64,000 nt of DNA from Cryptosporidium bovis (lineage: Eukaryota; Apicomplexa; Conoidasida; Eucoccidiorida; Cryptosporidiidae). The position numbers and the translations under genes were made by a program. The notes beneath the pieces are model-generated. The model made no database searches. It was not told the origin of the DNA and was given only the letters and a program-made list of their open reading frames with translations. Each line of letters begins with the position of its first letter. Within the stretch, counting starts at the first letter, position 1. Of this stretch, positions 49,482 to 59,295 are shown piece after piece. The stretch is from contig VHIT02000027.1 of assembly GCA_009768925.2 (NCBI GenBank), positions 248,001 to 312,000 of the forward strand, given 5' to 3'.

Positions 49482-50948
49482 ATGAGACTACAGTCAAAAC
49501 AAAAATATCAGTTTCCAGATTTAGATATGGGGGAGTTAATGAACGAGTTAGATATGTTGGGGTTTGAGATATCAAGCAACTTTTGGGAGAACATAAACCA
49601 CGAGATAGCAGTAGATTTGTATATGAATTGTTTATCAATAGCACTAGAAATAGATGTAGAAGATATAAGACCGGAGGAAATGGCTGGACAGCTTCCTTTA
49701 TCAGCAGCTGGTATAATATCTGAGAATGAGAAAAGTCAGATAAAACCAATAGGAAATTTGAGGTTTCTTCGTTATTGTAAGATACTTTGGTGTATGATAG
49801 GAATTGAAGACTTTAGCATGAATGATGTTCATAGACCAACAGCAGATAGGATATACTCATTTTTATGTGGTTTTGTAAATTTGATGCGTTTTAAAGAGGA
49901 TCGTTGGATGGTGTATAAAAATGAATTTTATGAAATAGAAGAAATATTAGATCAGGTAGATAAGTCGAATGACCAAATAAAACAAAAGAAAGAGGATCTA
50001 AATAATATAAGGGCCAGATACAACGAGCTAAGTGAGGAAGTAATTAAAAGAAGGCGTGATAATCAGGAATATCAAGAAAAGATGAGAAAATTGCATGGTG
50101 AATTCCTTCAATCTCAACAGGAGCTAAAAAGATTAACTCAGCTTGACCAGGATACTCAAGAACAGTTAAAGGACGTTGAATTTAGAATCAATACAGGTAA
50201 CCAAGATATTCAAGATCTTAAGGATCAAGTAGTACAGTCTCCGGAAAGATTAAGAAATACAATAGAAGAATTAAATAGATCATTGGATAATGAAAGAAAG
50301 CAGATTGAACAAATAAGCAAAAAAAATAACGAACTTAAGGACAGACAAAATACATTACAAAGAACTGAAAAAAGATTGGACAAAGCTAAATCGTTCCTGG
50401 AACAAATAGTAAATGGAATAAAGGAGGCCAATAACATTAAGCAATCAATAAAAGAGATAGATCACCATATTGAAAAAGATAAATGGACAATAGAGCAAAC
50501 AACTGAAGAGGAAAGATTGCTTTTACAAACAGTTGAACAGATATCACTTAGAATACAAAATAATCAACAGCATTATGAAAGTCTTATTGAAGAGGCACAA
50601 ACATTACTTGATCAAGAAAAACAAAAGTTTGAGCAAGGTCAAGCATTCTTGGATCTGCAAGGAAGTGAAGCTTTCTCACTTGAAAGACAGGCTGAGTTAC
50701 TAGAAAGAGACATAAATAATTCAAAGGTCGTTCATGAGAAGACTATAAGTTTGTTGAATAATCAGCACTATGCATTATTGAATGTATTTAATAACTATAA
50801 AAGGCAGATTATTCAAAGGCTAAATGAATTAGGTTCAAATTATAATTTACAAGAACTCGATAACAAGTGCATAAATACAATAAAAAACTCAAAATCATCT
50901 ATCCATAATTTTGAACAAGATGAAAACAATTTTTCAGGAGTTAATTGA
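49482..50948 (+). CDS. NUF2: kinetochore protein Nuf2
   Basis: 488 residues. The N-terminal calponin-homology-like domain (about 8-130) begins YQFPDLDMGELMNELDMLGFEI and ends with LRFLRYCKILWCMIGIEDFSMNDVHRPTADRIYSFLCGFVNLMRFKEDRW, which is the Nuf2 hallmark (I-x-D-F-S-x-x-D-x-x-x-P-x-x-x-R). From about residue 145 to 460 the protein is a long coiled coil rich in Gln, Glu, Lys and Leu. Role: partner of Ndc80 in the Ndc80 complex that holds kinetochores to spindle microtubules. Length is near the family norm. The start at 49482 leaves only eight residues before the domain. Confidence 0.92.
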   Translation: MRLQSKQKYQFPDLDMGELMNELDMLGFEISSNFWENINHEIAVDLYMNCLSIALEIDVEDIRPEEMAGQLPLSAAGIISENEKSQIKPIGNLRFLRYCKILWCMIGIEDFSMNDVHRPTADRIYSFLCGFVNLMRFKEDRWMVYKNEFYEIEEILDQVDKSNDQIKQKKEDLNNIRARYNELSEEVIKRRRDNQEYQEKMRKLHGEFLQSQQELKRLTQLDQDTQEQLKDVEFRINTGNQDIQDLKDQVVQSPERLRNTIEELNRSLDNERKQIEQISKKNNELKDRQNTLQRTEKRLDKAKSFLEQIVNGIKEANNIKQSIKEIDHHIEKDKWTIEQTTEEERLLLQTVEQISLRIQNNQQHYESLIEEAQTLLDQEKQKFEQGQAFLDLQGSEAFSLERQAELLERDINNSKVVHEKTISLLNNQHYALLNVFNNYKRQIIQRLNELGSNYNLQELDNKCINTIKNSKSSIHNFEQDENNFSGVN

Positions 50949-51548
50949 TTTAGAAACAGTTATTTGTCATTATTTTTAGTACTAGTTACACAAAACTACG
51001 CATAACTCATTAACAATGTTACATTTATATACTATTGAAAGACAGTAATACTAGTTTCTGCGTATAAGCCACAATCATTAATGAATGTTTAATTCAAGTT
51101 TCCCTCTTCTCCACTTCCACTTTCTGATCATCCTCAGTTGATTTATTGTCCAAACATTTTCAAAAATTCAATAACTTTATGTCTAAAGTACCCGTTAGTT
51201 CCTCAAGTTATTTGCATATTTTTTTTTCAATACAGTAAAGAACAATTCTTTTCAGGATGCATGATAAGTTTTTCCAATTTACTCACGAGAAAAGTAGTAC
51301 AAAAATTTCGGTAAATCTTAAGTTTTTCGTAAAAGAAAGCTTATGTGTACGAGAGGGGAGAAAAGCACATTCGTCACAAAATCATCACGTTAGCTCACAC
51401 AAAATGAAATTGATAAACAAACATAATTGGAGACACTCAACACAGAATCAATCTCAAGTTCTAATTATAGATACTGCCAAATTTGCCAGTCCCGAAGGGC
51501 GAATTGAAGTTGCCTGATGAATACGTTAAGCAAAAAAAACAGCATGCC

Positions 51549-51573
51549 CGCCACTATTAATAGTTGGCGGTAA
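51549..51573. promoter_or_regulatory. inverted repeat with GGCGGTAA motif
   Basis: CCGCCACTATTAATAGTTGGCGG pairs its two ends (one bulged T) around a palindromic CTATTAATAG core; GGCGGTAA is at 51566-51573. A symmetric E2F-like site is one reading; a transcript hairpin another. Confidence 0.4.
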
Positions 51574-52139
51574 GACATAGCGGCTAAAAGTATTTATATT
51601 TAGAAATAAATAATTTTACGTCAAAAGATAGTGGAGGGTAAACAAGGTTTGAAGAAAAAACAAACTGAAAAGACGGTATTAATAACTCTTATGAAATTAG
51701 AGGCATCCAGAGTATTGCAAGTTACAGAGTTCTTTAAACTCTGTGGAAGTGATACCACTAATATAAAGGAGTTGGAATAATACAAATAATTAAAGGTATA
51801 AATTTGACAGAATTCTACTGTTTTAAGCAAGACTAAAAAAGATACATCAATATTACTTGTACTGATATTCTTTTTGTTTTTATTCTCGCCTCTAAGGTTT
51901 CTGCCATAGATATTATAATTGTAATCGATTTATTTTCGGTTATTTTGATTTCAATATTAAGATTTAAGAGACTTGTACTTTAATTGTCGTTTGCCAGCAA
52001 TAAGAAAAAAAAGTAAGAGTTTTATAGAACGCGAAACATAATATATCACTTACCACTACACGTCATTGATACATAGATATATACATTTACATATATGGAC
52101 TATATGCATATAAGCAGTAAGATTTGATTTTTTGCTAAA

Positions 52140-52276
52140 CTTATATACATATACATACATACATATATACATACATACATAAATACATACATAAATACAT
52201 AAATACATACATACATATATATACATATATATATGTATATATATGTATGTATGTATATATATACATATATATACAC
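52140..52276. repeat. TACA/TATA microsatellite
   Basis: Tandem TACA/CATA units turn into TATG/TATA units past about 52215, so the right half is roughly an inverted copy of the left half. It ends about 110 bp before the start codon of the HNH-like gene. Confidence 0.85.
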
Positions 52277-52387
52277 ATTGGGGTGGTATTATTCAAAAGT
52301 CAATTGTTTATTTTTTTTGAGAACTACATTACGAAGAAATTGACAAATTAGAGTTTTTTATATTCGTTAATAATACAAGTATCAGAG

Positions 52388-52978
52388 ATGTTTCGTTGTA
52401 GGGTTTGTACGGAACCACCATTTAGTCACTTTTTTAATTTAAGAATATTTAGTGGTTATTTTAATGAGGAGGCATCTAAAAAGAATATTTACCAAATAAG
52501 TGAGGGTGATTCAATATACGACACGCAATCATACGGAAGTTCATTGATAGCTACACCATCAAATTTAAATAACTTTGATCCAAGAAACCCGGAAGAAATC
52601 AATTCAATATGTCTTAAATGGGAAAAATGTGTGCATGAAAGGGGAAGAGAGTTTTGGAAAACATCGGAGTGTTTACTTGAGGTCCTATCTGCAATTGCAC
52701 GTGGAATAAACAACAATGATGACCCTATTCTTGGTGATCCTCAAAGATGCATACTTTGGTATGGTCAGGTATCCGCAATTGATGGTTGCCCAGTGATTAA
52801 AATGAAAAGGCCTGATGAGGTGGTTGAAACTCATACATATGTTAATAGAGCTCTTGTTTTTCTCTATGCTAGTGATGAATCATTTGAAGAACTACAGCTC
52901 AAACCAAGAGTTGCCTTCAATATGGCATGCGGCAATCGTAGATGTGTTCACTTGCGTCATATTTCCCTGGATGACTAA
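52388..52978 (+). CDS. HNH / His-Me-finger-like zinc-loop protein
   Basis: 196 residues. The last 75 residues resemble the zinc-binding loop of His-Me finger homing endonucleases (zf-His_Me_endon): CILWYGQVSAIDGCP (Cys121 and Cys134), a helix with YVNRALVFLYASD, and FNMACGNRRCVHLRHISL, which follows the H-x-C-x-N-x-x-C-(V)-N-P-x-H-L pattern with Cys181, Cys186 and His190. At the usual catalytic His before the first Cys the protein has Met/Ala (NMAC), so nuclease activity is doubtful and a DNA- or RNA-binding role is more likely. The N-terminus has CRVC, possibly another metal site. No intein or intron context is seen, so it is not a mobile homing element here. Family assignment is by motif only. 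Confidence 0.6.
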   Translation: MFRCRVCTEPPFSHFFNLRIFSGYFNEEASKKNIYQISEGDSIYDTQSYGSSLIATPSNLNNFDPRNPEEINSICLKWEKCVHERGREFWKTSECLLEVLSAIARGINNNDDPILGDPQRCILWYGQVSAIDGCPVIKMKRPDEVVETHTYVNRALVFLYASDESFEELQLKPRVAFNMACGNRRCVHLRHISLDD

Positions 52979-54600
52979 AAAGATACTTTATAAATAGATA
53001 ATGACGATTCTTGCGGAGTTTGAGAGGTTAAGTGAATTTTATTTTTGTATTAGTTCCTCAGGAATCAATGGAATGAAGGGCTTAACCTTTAGTGTTGAGA
53101 CTGTAGATATGTATATTTTATTCAAAGGAAAATATATTTCATACTCTATTTTTCTTGGTGCTTTACTTACAAGCCTGGAATATTTAGGAGAATAATGATA
53201 AAATTGATCAAAACAAAAATTTGGGAACCCAATTACATTAATAATTGGTGACTGTTATTTGCATTATTGTTTTTCTATTTAATTCGGTGCCTAAGTAAAT
53301 AATATTAGTTTTGGATGGATTGTAAGTTTGAATGAGTCGAGCCTATTGTAATATTATGGATTTATAATGGATGATAAAACAAAACCTCAGATAATAATTA
53401 TTGGAGTGATTTTTTTTAAGAAGTACTGGCCTTTTTGTTTGTTACTTTTACATCCTATTTAAATTCATTTTTATTCTACTGCTTTATTGTAATTTCATTT
53501 AAAAATAGTCTTATTACACTTTTTTAAGGATTCGTATCGTTGTCTCTAATTGAAGAATAATAATATAAAGTCCTTTTTTTGGAGAAGTCAATATGACTCT
53601 TATTTGAGAGAATTTGCATATTGATGTGCTTGTTCTTCGTTAATGGATAAGTTTAATTCTGACTAGAATTGATTTTTATTTTTTTGATATAATTTCACTT
53701 TCTTTCCTAGATTGGTTACCATTTAGTTGTTCTATGAGAGCAGCTCATTTAACTTTTTGTATCTGCTCTTATTCAAAGTTATTCCTTTGTTGGGAATTAC
53801 ATCGCAATTCTAGATGAATGTAGAGGTATGGAATAATAATCGATTATCTTCTCTTTCTTTCAAGACCTTTGTTCGGGAATTGTGAAGGAGAGAGTTTTAA
53901 ACTAGGAGGTTAAAAAGAGAATTGAGACTAACTCTTTTTTTGCAAAAGGATATAAATATATTAGTTTTTTCTACCCTACTTACAAGTATAGCTACTTGTT
54001 TCCTTCTATACTAATTATCTGTTTAACAAGTGGTATTTTAGTTATTTTCATTAAGTCATGTTTTATCTTCTGTTTTAAAATTAATCAAATCTGACATAAA
54101 TTTGTGTATTCAATTCATTAAACTAGTTACTTTAATAGAAGTATATCTACATTTTAATGTTTTAAAGTGTCAATTATTTAGAAATCGGTGATTCAACTCA
54201 CTGCTCTTTATTCATAGTTTTTTATGTTAATTTTTTACCAGAAATTACACACACTAAATTGTATGTCCTTGTTTTTGTGTTACACAAGTAAATTGTCGAG
54301 GAGAAAGCAATGAATCTCTAAAAAACTACAGATAATGCTATTACGAGCTAAGCAACTACTAGACTTCTATTATCAATTATAATCCTGTTAGATTCAAACT
54401 GTGTATTTTTAGTGGGAAACGTAAATTGTTGAACTACATTTTACTCGTTAATTTCCTTTCCGATACATTTAAAAGAAGTCCAAAATATTTTAGTTAAATA
54501 TTGGTGTAATAATAAAACAAATGTTGGCGCCGCATTGTGAATGTCATATAGGAGATAAAGGCAGGAGTAAAAAGTGTAAAGAGTGTAAAATAATGATAAA
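52979..54600. other. longest intergenic region, 1.6 kb
   Basis: A 64-codon frame at 53001-53195 starts just after the HNH-like gene but has no recognisable family. The remainder is AT-rich without a gene. An E2F-like TTGGCGCC lies at 54524-54531, 70 bp before the Snu114 start. Confidence 0.4.
54524..54531 (+). promoter_or_regulatory. E2F-like TTGGCGCC site
   Basis: TTGGCGCC (followed by GC) 70 bp upstream of the Snu114 start codon. GGCGCC is rare in this AT-rich sequence; I noted other copies at 3936 and 33607, all between genes. Confidence 0.45.
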
Positions 54601-57600
54601 ATGGATTTTAGTGACATTTATGATGAGTTTGGAAACTATATTGGGAAATGTGAGGATTCAGACGAGGACTTTAATAAATTAGAGGAGGAAAGTGAGCCAG
54701 ATGTCAACGATATTGATGAAAGTGAATCACATAGCAAATTTAATACACTAAAGCAAAGAAGGTGTGATAATGAAGAAGATGATGATAAAAGTGGTATTTA
54801 TGGGGATGATTTATCAAATTCGGACAATATATCTGATATAAGCATGGAAATAGACAAGGGAACAAGATTTGAAAATTCAAGCAATAATAATTTGGGGTTG
54901 GATTTAAATACAATTACGGACGGTAAAAATGACTATAATACTGGAAGCGAAATAGTACTGCATGAGGATAAGGAATATTACCCGGATGCCTCTCAAGTTT
55001 ATGGAGAGGATGTGAAAATATTAGTTGAAGAGGAGGATCAACAACACATAGATATTCCATTAATATCACCTCCGAAAATAAATAAGTTTGATCTTGTAGA
55101 AAAGAACTTGAACAAAATGGAAATAAATTTTTCATTTGAATTTTTAAGAGATTTAATGAATAACTTAGATTTTATAAGGAATGTATCTGTAATAGGTGAT
55201 TTACACTATGGTAAATCAACTCTAATAGATATGTTAATCAAAGGCACTCACTCATACGTAAATAGTGCTAAAACCAACTCCAAAGGTAAAGATGAGACTA
55301 ATTCAAAAAAAAAAATAAAACTTCCTGAAAGGTATACAGACAACAGAAAGGATGAGCAAGATAGAGGAATAAGTATAAAATCAAGTCCAATATCATTGGT
55401 AATGCAGAATACGCGAGGAAAGTCATATTTGCTGAATATAATGGACACTCCTGGACATGTTAACTTTGTTGATGAGGTTTGTTCATCAATTAGAATTTCA
55501 GATGGAATTTTATTACTTGTTGATTGTATAATAGGAGTGACCAAACATATAGAAAGACTAGTGTATTACTGTCTATCAGAAAAAAAAAAGATGTTATTGA
55601 TTATTAGTCAGATAGATAGATTTGTGCTAGAAGCGAGACTTCCTCCATACGATTGTTACTTTAAAATCAATTCAATAATAGAATATTTGAATAATACCAT
55701 AAAGGACTACTATAATACATATTGCAATAGAGATGACTTTGAATTAGATGACATCTCTTTTAGTCCTTTAAAAGGGAATGTTGGTTTCTCGTCTGGGAAA
55801 TACGGTTTCTTTTTTACCACTAACTCTTTTGCAAGAATATATCTCAAAAAAGCAGGTGTAGTTGATAATTACATATTAAGAGAAGAATCAAAGAAGTTTT
55901 CGGACAGACTATGGGGTGATGTTTATTTTAATGAGGAAAATAACACATTTGAAATGAACAATGATTCCTCTAATAAGATAGGTAAAAGGAAAAGATCATT
56001 TGTACAGTTTATTTTAGAACCAATGTACAAATTAATATTATATTCAGTATCTGAAGAAAATATCGATTTGGAAGTTTTTTTAAAAACTGTTGGAATATAT
56101 TTGACTAAAAAAGAACAATTTTTAAATATAAAAGAAAGACTAGAAATAGTATGCAGAAAATTTTTCTGTAGTCTTGGTTCATTTGTTGATTTTGTGACGG
56201 AAAACATCCCTAATCCGAAAATCGCAGCTAGGGAAATTGCAGATAGATATTATACGGGGCCTTTAAATGATTACTACTCAGAATGTGTGAGGGAAATATA
56301 CAAGGATAATTGCCCGTGTATACTGTTTATTGTTAAGCAATATCATGCAGAAGACCTCGAAAATTTTTATTCTTTTGGTAGAATATACTCGGGCAGGCTT
56401 AAAAAAGGAGATAAGGTTATGGTACTTGGAGAGTCTTATTCACCTGAGGAGGACCCTGATGACTTTGCATATAGAATAATTGATAATATATGGATCTACC
56501 AAAGCAGATATAAGATTGAGGTAAACCAAGCATCTGCAGGAAATTGGGTTCTTATTTCAGGTTTAAATAACTTGATTACAAACTCAGCAACTGTTGTGTC
56601 ATGTAACTTAAATTCAGACAGTAAATCAAGAAAAGACAATATATACAACTTTAGTAAAATAAAATATATAAATAATAGTGTTATTAAAGTAGCAATAGAA
56701 CCACACAACCCATCAGAACTTCCTAAAATGCTTCAGGGACTTAAAGGAATTAACAAAACTTATAATATATCCAAAACGAAGGTTGAGGAAAATGGTGAAC
56801 ACGTCATTTTTGGTACTGGTGAATTACACTTGGATTGTATTATGCATGATTTAAGATGTTTATACGGAAATCTAGATGTTAAAGTGTCAGATCCAATGGT
56901 TCAATTTTGTGAAACAGTAATGGATTCGTCTGTAATTAAGTGTTATGGTGAGTCAAATAACAATCTAAATAAGATTTACATTGTTGCAGAACCTCTTGAA
57001 AAAGGTATTACAGACGATCTAGAAAGTGGTATAATGAAGATAGATACTAAATTCAATTTAAATTCAAATAACAGTGAAAAACATTATTCAAATGTTCTGA
57101 TGGAAAAATATGGTTGGGACAAACTTTCAGTTAAGTCTCTTTGGGCTTTTGGACCGGATAATTTATCACCAAGTAACGTATTAATTGACGATACTATATC
57201 AATAAGAACAGATAAAAAATTACTTTATGATGTCAAGGATGATATTATACAGGGTTTTAATTGGTCGGTTAGAGAAGGGCCTTTATTGGAAGAAGGCGTG
57301 AGGAATGTTAAATTTAAGATTTTGGACATTAGTTTAGCTCCAGACAAAATAAGTAGAGGAACTGGACAAATAGTGCCTGCAACTAGGAGAGCCTGCTACA
57401 CATCCATGTTTTTAGCTTCACCTAAGATAATGGAACCTATTTATTTAGTTGAAATTATTTGTCCTTCAGATATGGAGGAATATATAAACAATGTTATTTC
57501 TAGAAGACGTGGTTATTCTGGAAAAGAAATACCAATACCAGGTTCACCGTTGGTTACTATCTTAGCTTTTATACCTGCTATTGAGTCATTTGGATTTGAG

Positions 57601-57852
57601 ACAGATTTAAGAATACATACTAGTGGTCAGGCATTCTGCACAAGTTGCTTCGATCATTGGGCCATTGTTCCAGGAAATCCCCTAGACAGAAATATCGTAT
57701 TAAAACCTCTGGAGAGGTCACCTATTCCCCACTTGGCCAGAGAATTTCTCCTAAAGACAAGAAGAAGAAAAGGAATAAGCGATGATGTTAATATACATAA
57801 TTTTATTACATCTCCAGATATAATTAAGGCTTTGAACTACAAAGTCGCGTAG
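54601..57852 (+). CDS. SNU114: U5 snRNP GTPase Snu114 (EFTUD2)
   Basis: 1083 residues; human EFTUD2 is 972. The N-terminus DIYDEFGNYIGKCEDSDED is the Snu114 signature, followed by an acidic tail. The EF-2-like G domain has GDLHYGKS (199-206), DTPGH (282-286), and where NKxD is expected SQID (336-339). Domain II (CILFIVKQYHAEDLENFYSFGRIYSGRLKKGDKV), domain III, the EF-2-type domain IV with GPLLEEGVRNVKFKILD and domain V (AFIPAIESFGFETDLRIHTSGQAFC) follow. Extra length is mostly a few Asn-rich loops and the acidic N-terminus. Role: GTP-controlled switch that regulates Brr2 during spliceosome activation and disassembly. Prp28, the other U5-linked factor, is at 8.9-10.5 kb. Start ATG gives the expected first motif. 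Confidence 0.95.
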   Translation: MDFSDIYDEFGNYIGKCEDSDEDFNKLEEESEPDVNDIDESESHSKFNTLKQRRCDNEEDDDKSGIYGDDLSNSDNISDISMEIDKGTRFENSSNNNLGLDLNTITDGKNDYNTGSEIVLHEDKEYYPDASQVYGEDVKILVEEEDQQHIDIPLISPPKINKFDLVEKNLNKMEINFSFEFLRDLMNNLDFIRNVSVIGDLHYGKSTLIDMLIKGTHSYVNSAKTNSKGKDETNSKKKIKLPERYTDNRKDEQDRGISIKSSPISLVMQNTRGKSYLLNIMDTPGHVNFVDEVCSSIRISDGILLLVDCIIGVTKHIERLVYYCLSEKKKMLLIISQIDRFVLEARLPPYDCYFKINSIIEYLNNTIKDYYNTYCNRDDFELDDISFSPLKGNVGFSSGKYGFFFTTNSFARIYLKKAGVVDNYILREESKKFSDRLWGDVYFNEENNTFEMNNDSSNKIGKRKRSFVQFILEPMYKLILYSVSEENIDLEVFLKTVGIYLTKKEQFLNIKERLEIVCRKFFCSLGSFVDFVTENIPNPKIAAREIADRYYTGPLNDYYSECVREIYKDNCPCILFIVKQYHAEDLENFYSFGRIYSGRLKKGDKVMVLGESYSPEEDPDDFAYRIIDNIWIYQSRYKIEVNQASAGNWVLISGLNNLITNSATVVSCNLNSDSKSRKDNIYNFSKIKYINNSVIKVAIEPHNPSELPKMLQGLKGINKTYNISKTKVEENGEHVIFGTGELHLDCIMHDLRCLYGNLDVKVSDPMVQFCETVMDSSVIKCYGESNNNLNKIYIVAEPLEKGITDDLESGIMKIDTKFNLNSNNSEKHYSNVLMEKYGWDKLSVKSLWAFGPDNLSPSNVLIDDTISIRTDKKLLYDVKDDIIQGFNWSVREGPLLEEGVRNVKFKILDISLAPDKISRGTGQIVPATRRACYTSMFLASPKIMEPIYLVEIICPSDMEEYINNVISRRRGYSGKEIPIPGSPLVTILAFIPAIESFGFETDLRIHTSGQAFCTSCFDHWAIVPGNPLDRNIVLKPLERSPIPHLAREFLLKTRRRKGISDDVNIHNFITSPDIIKALNYKVA

Positions 57853-58275
57853 ACGGTAATATTACTAACACCCATCCTAGGACTTTTTTTTGTATTTTGT
57901 GTAGTTAGTTATTAGGAAATATAAAAAACAATGAAATTTAGGGAAAAACGAAGCAGTATTTTTCACATAAATATAAAGATATTAAATTTTAGGAATTCTA
58001 GTTTGTTCTGAAATACTACTACTTCCACTTGTTAATATTTTACCTCGGCTGACATTACAATTGTTTTCATTACTGCATCAAATCGATGCTGAGTAATCTC
58101 GCCAGTATATATATAAGTGACATAGTAAATTTCAATAATAAGACTTAATGAACCAACTTTTGAGTATATAGTAGACACGAATGGACATTCCCATTATGCA
58201 ATATATACTCGAAAATAAACCAAAAATCGAAACAATAGTACCTAGATACCACTCGTTTAATTAAAGCTCACCATT
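57853..58275. other. convergent intergenic region
   Basis: 423 bp between Snu114 and RPL30 gene ends. Snu114 is followed by a T-run near 57883-57890. No other feature. Confidence 0.4.
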
Positions 58276-58605
58276 CTACTCATATGATCTTATGATATCT
58301 GAGTCACCTGGATCAGTAACCGTCATGCAACTAACTCTAAATAATTTACCACAAGATGTACCTAATTCGTTATTTCCACCTTGGAAGTGATGTACACCTA
58401 TTTTAGAGAGCATTGCATAGTACTCTATTTCAGATCTTCTCAGTGGTGGGCAGTTACTTGATATTATAACCAAACGAGCAGTACCGTTTCTAATTGATTT
58501 CACTGTTGATTTATAGCCGAGGCAAACTTTACCACTTTTCATGACAAGTTGCAAGCGACTCGTCATACCTTCGGTCTTACCCTTTGATGAACTTTTCTTC
58601 ACCAT
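58276..58605 (-). CDS. RPL30: 60S ribosomal protein L30 (eL30)
   Basis: 109 residues, normal size. [105 protein letters not shown] is the L7Ae/L30e fold with the family's [22 protein letters not shown] and ELGTACGK-type RNA-binding loop (here ELGTSCGK). Role: large ribosomal subunit protein; in some eukaryotes it also binds its own transcript (kink-turn). Intron-free here. Divergent from the repeat-protein gene across 690 bp, with GGCGGTAA at 58721. Confidence 0.98.
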   Translation of the reverse strand: MVKKSSSKGKTEGMTSRLQLVMKSGKVCLGYKSTVKSIRNGTARLVIISSNCPPLRRSEIEYYAMLSKIGVHHFQGGNNELGTSCGKLFRVSCMTVTDPGDSDIIRSYE

Positions 58606-59295
58606 CTTAGATACCTTTTATAATAACTTCAGATAGATAAATGTCCTAATTACTTGAAAACAAGCACTTGTTTCAAAAAGAAAACTCCCTGAAAACACTT
58701 ATTTTGTCTAAATAATTTTCGGCGGTAAATTATTTCTAAACTATTTATCAAATCCATTATTTACTAATGTATTCGTTTTTTAATTGTTAATCAAATTTAG
58801 GCTCTATATTAGTTAATCATTTATTAGTTATTGTACGATTACTGCTTATTTATTATTATTGAGACGCCAATCATTATTATTAATCTATTACTAGTTACCC
58901 GCCGAAACGTGTCTTTTGTTGAGCGGGCTTTATTTGGAAAGTAGTAATTACAAAAAAAATTAGTGGCACTAATTACATGCAAACTACACACAGAAATAGC
59001 TTTGTTTTTTTTTTTGACATTCTTTTTTAATTAATCAATTAAACAATCATATATACGGGTAAATACTAAGTTTACTTTGGTTTTGTGTTAATTCGATTTT
59101 TTTAATAGAATTGTTAGCCATTTTTTCCAAATAGTTAGCCACAAAGATAAGGTTTAGTAATTGGGAAATTTCCATGGGATTAGGAAGTAATAAGGTATTA
59201 ATTAGTTTGTTTGCATGTTTTGAAAGAGTCATATGGGATTTAATTAATTAAACAAGTCATAAATAATAACAATAGACATATAGTAGTGGAAAAAA
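58606..59295. other. divergent promoter RPL30 / repeat protein
   Basis: 690 bp with GGCGGTAA at 58721-58728 (116 bp from the RPL30 start) and the GC patch CCCGCCGAAAC near 58899-58909, both E2F-like. A 13-nt T-run lies near 59005-59018. Confidence 0.4.
58721..58728 (+). promoter_or_regulatory. GGCGGTAA motif
   Basis: In the promoter between RPL30 and the repeat-protein gene. See the motif set at 10665, 23826 and 51566. Confidence 0.35.

Larger units (their letters stand above)
50949..52387. other. intergenic, 1.4 kb, with inverted repeat and microsatellite
   Basis: Contains an 86-codon ATG frame at 51257-51517 that I do not accept as a gene, the inverted repeat CCGCCACTA / TAGTTGGCGG at 51549-51570 and a long tetranucleotide microsatellite (52140-52276) directly before the next gene. 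Confidence 0.45.

Noticed and set aside
51257-51517. 86-codon ATG frame after Nuf2
   Set aside because: Composition is slightly raised in GC but there is no recognisable domain, and the 5' and 3' context gives no gene signals. Kept only as a mention.
53001-53195. 64-codon frame after the HNH-like gene
   Set aside because: Short, no conserved motif; too weak to call a gene.
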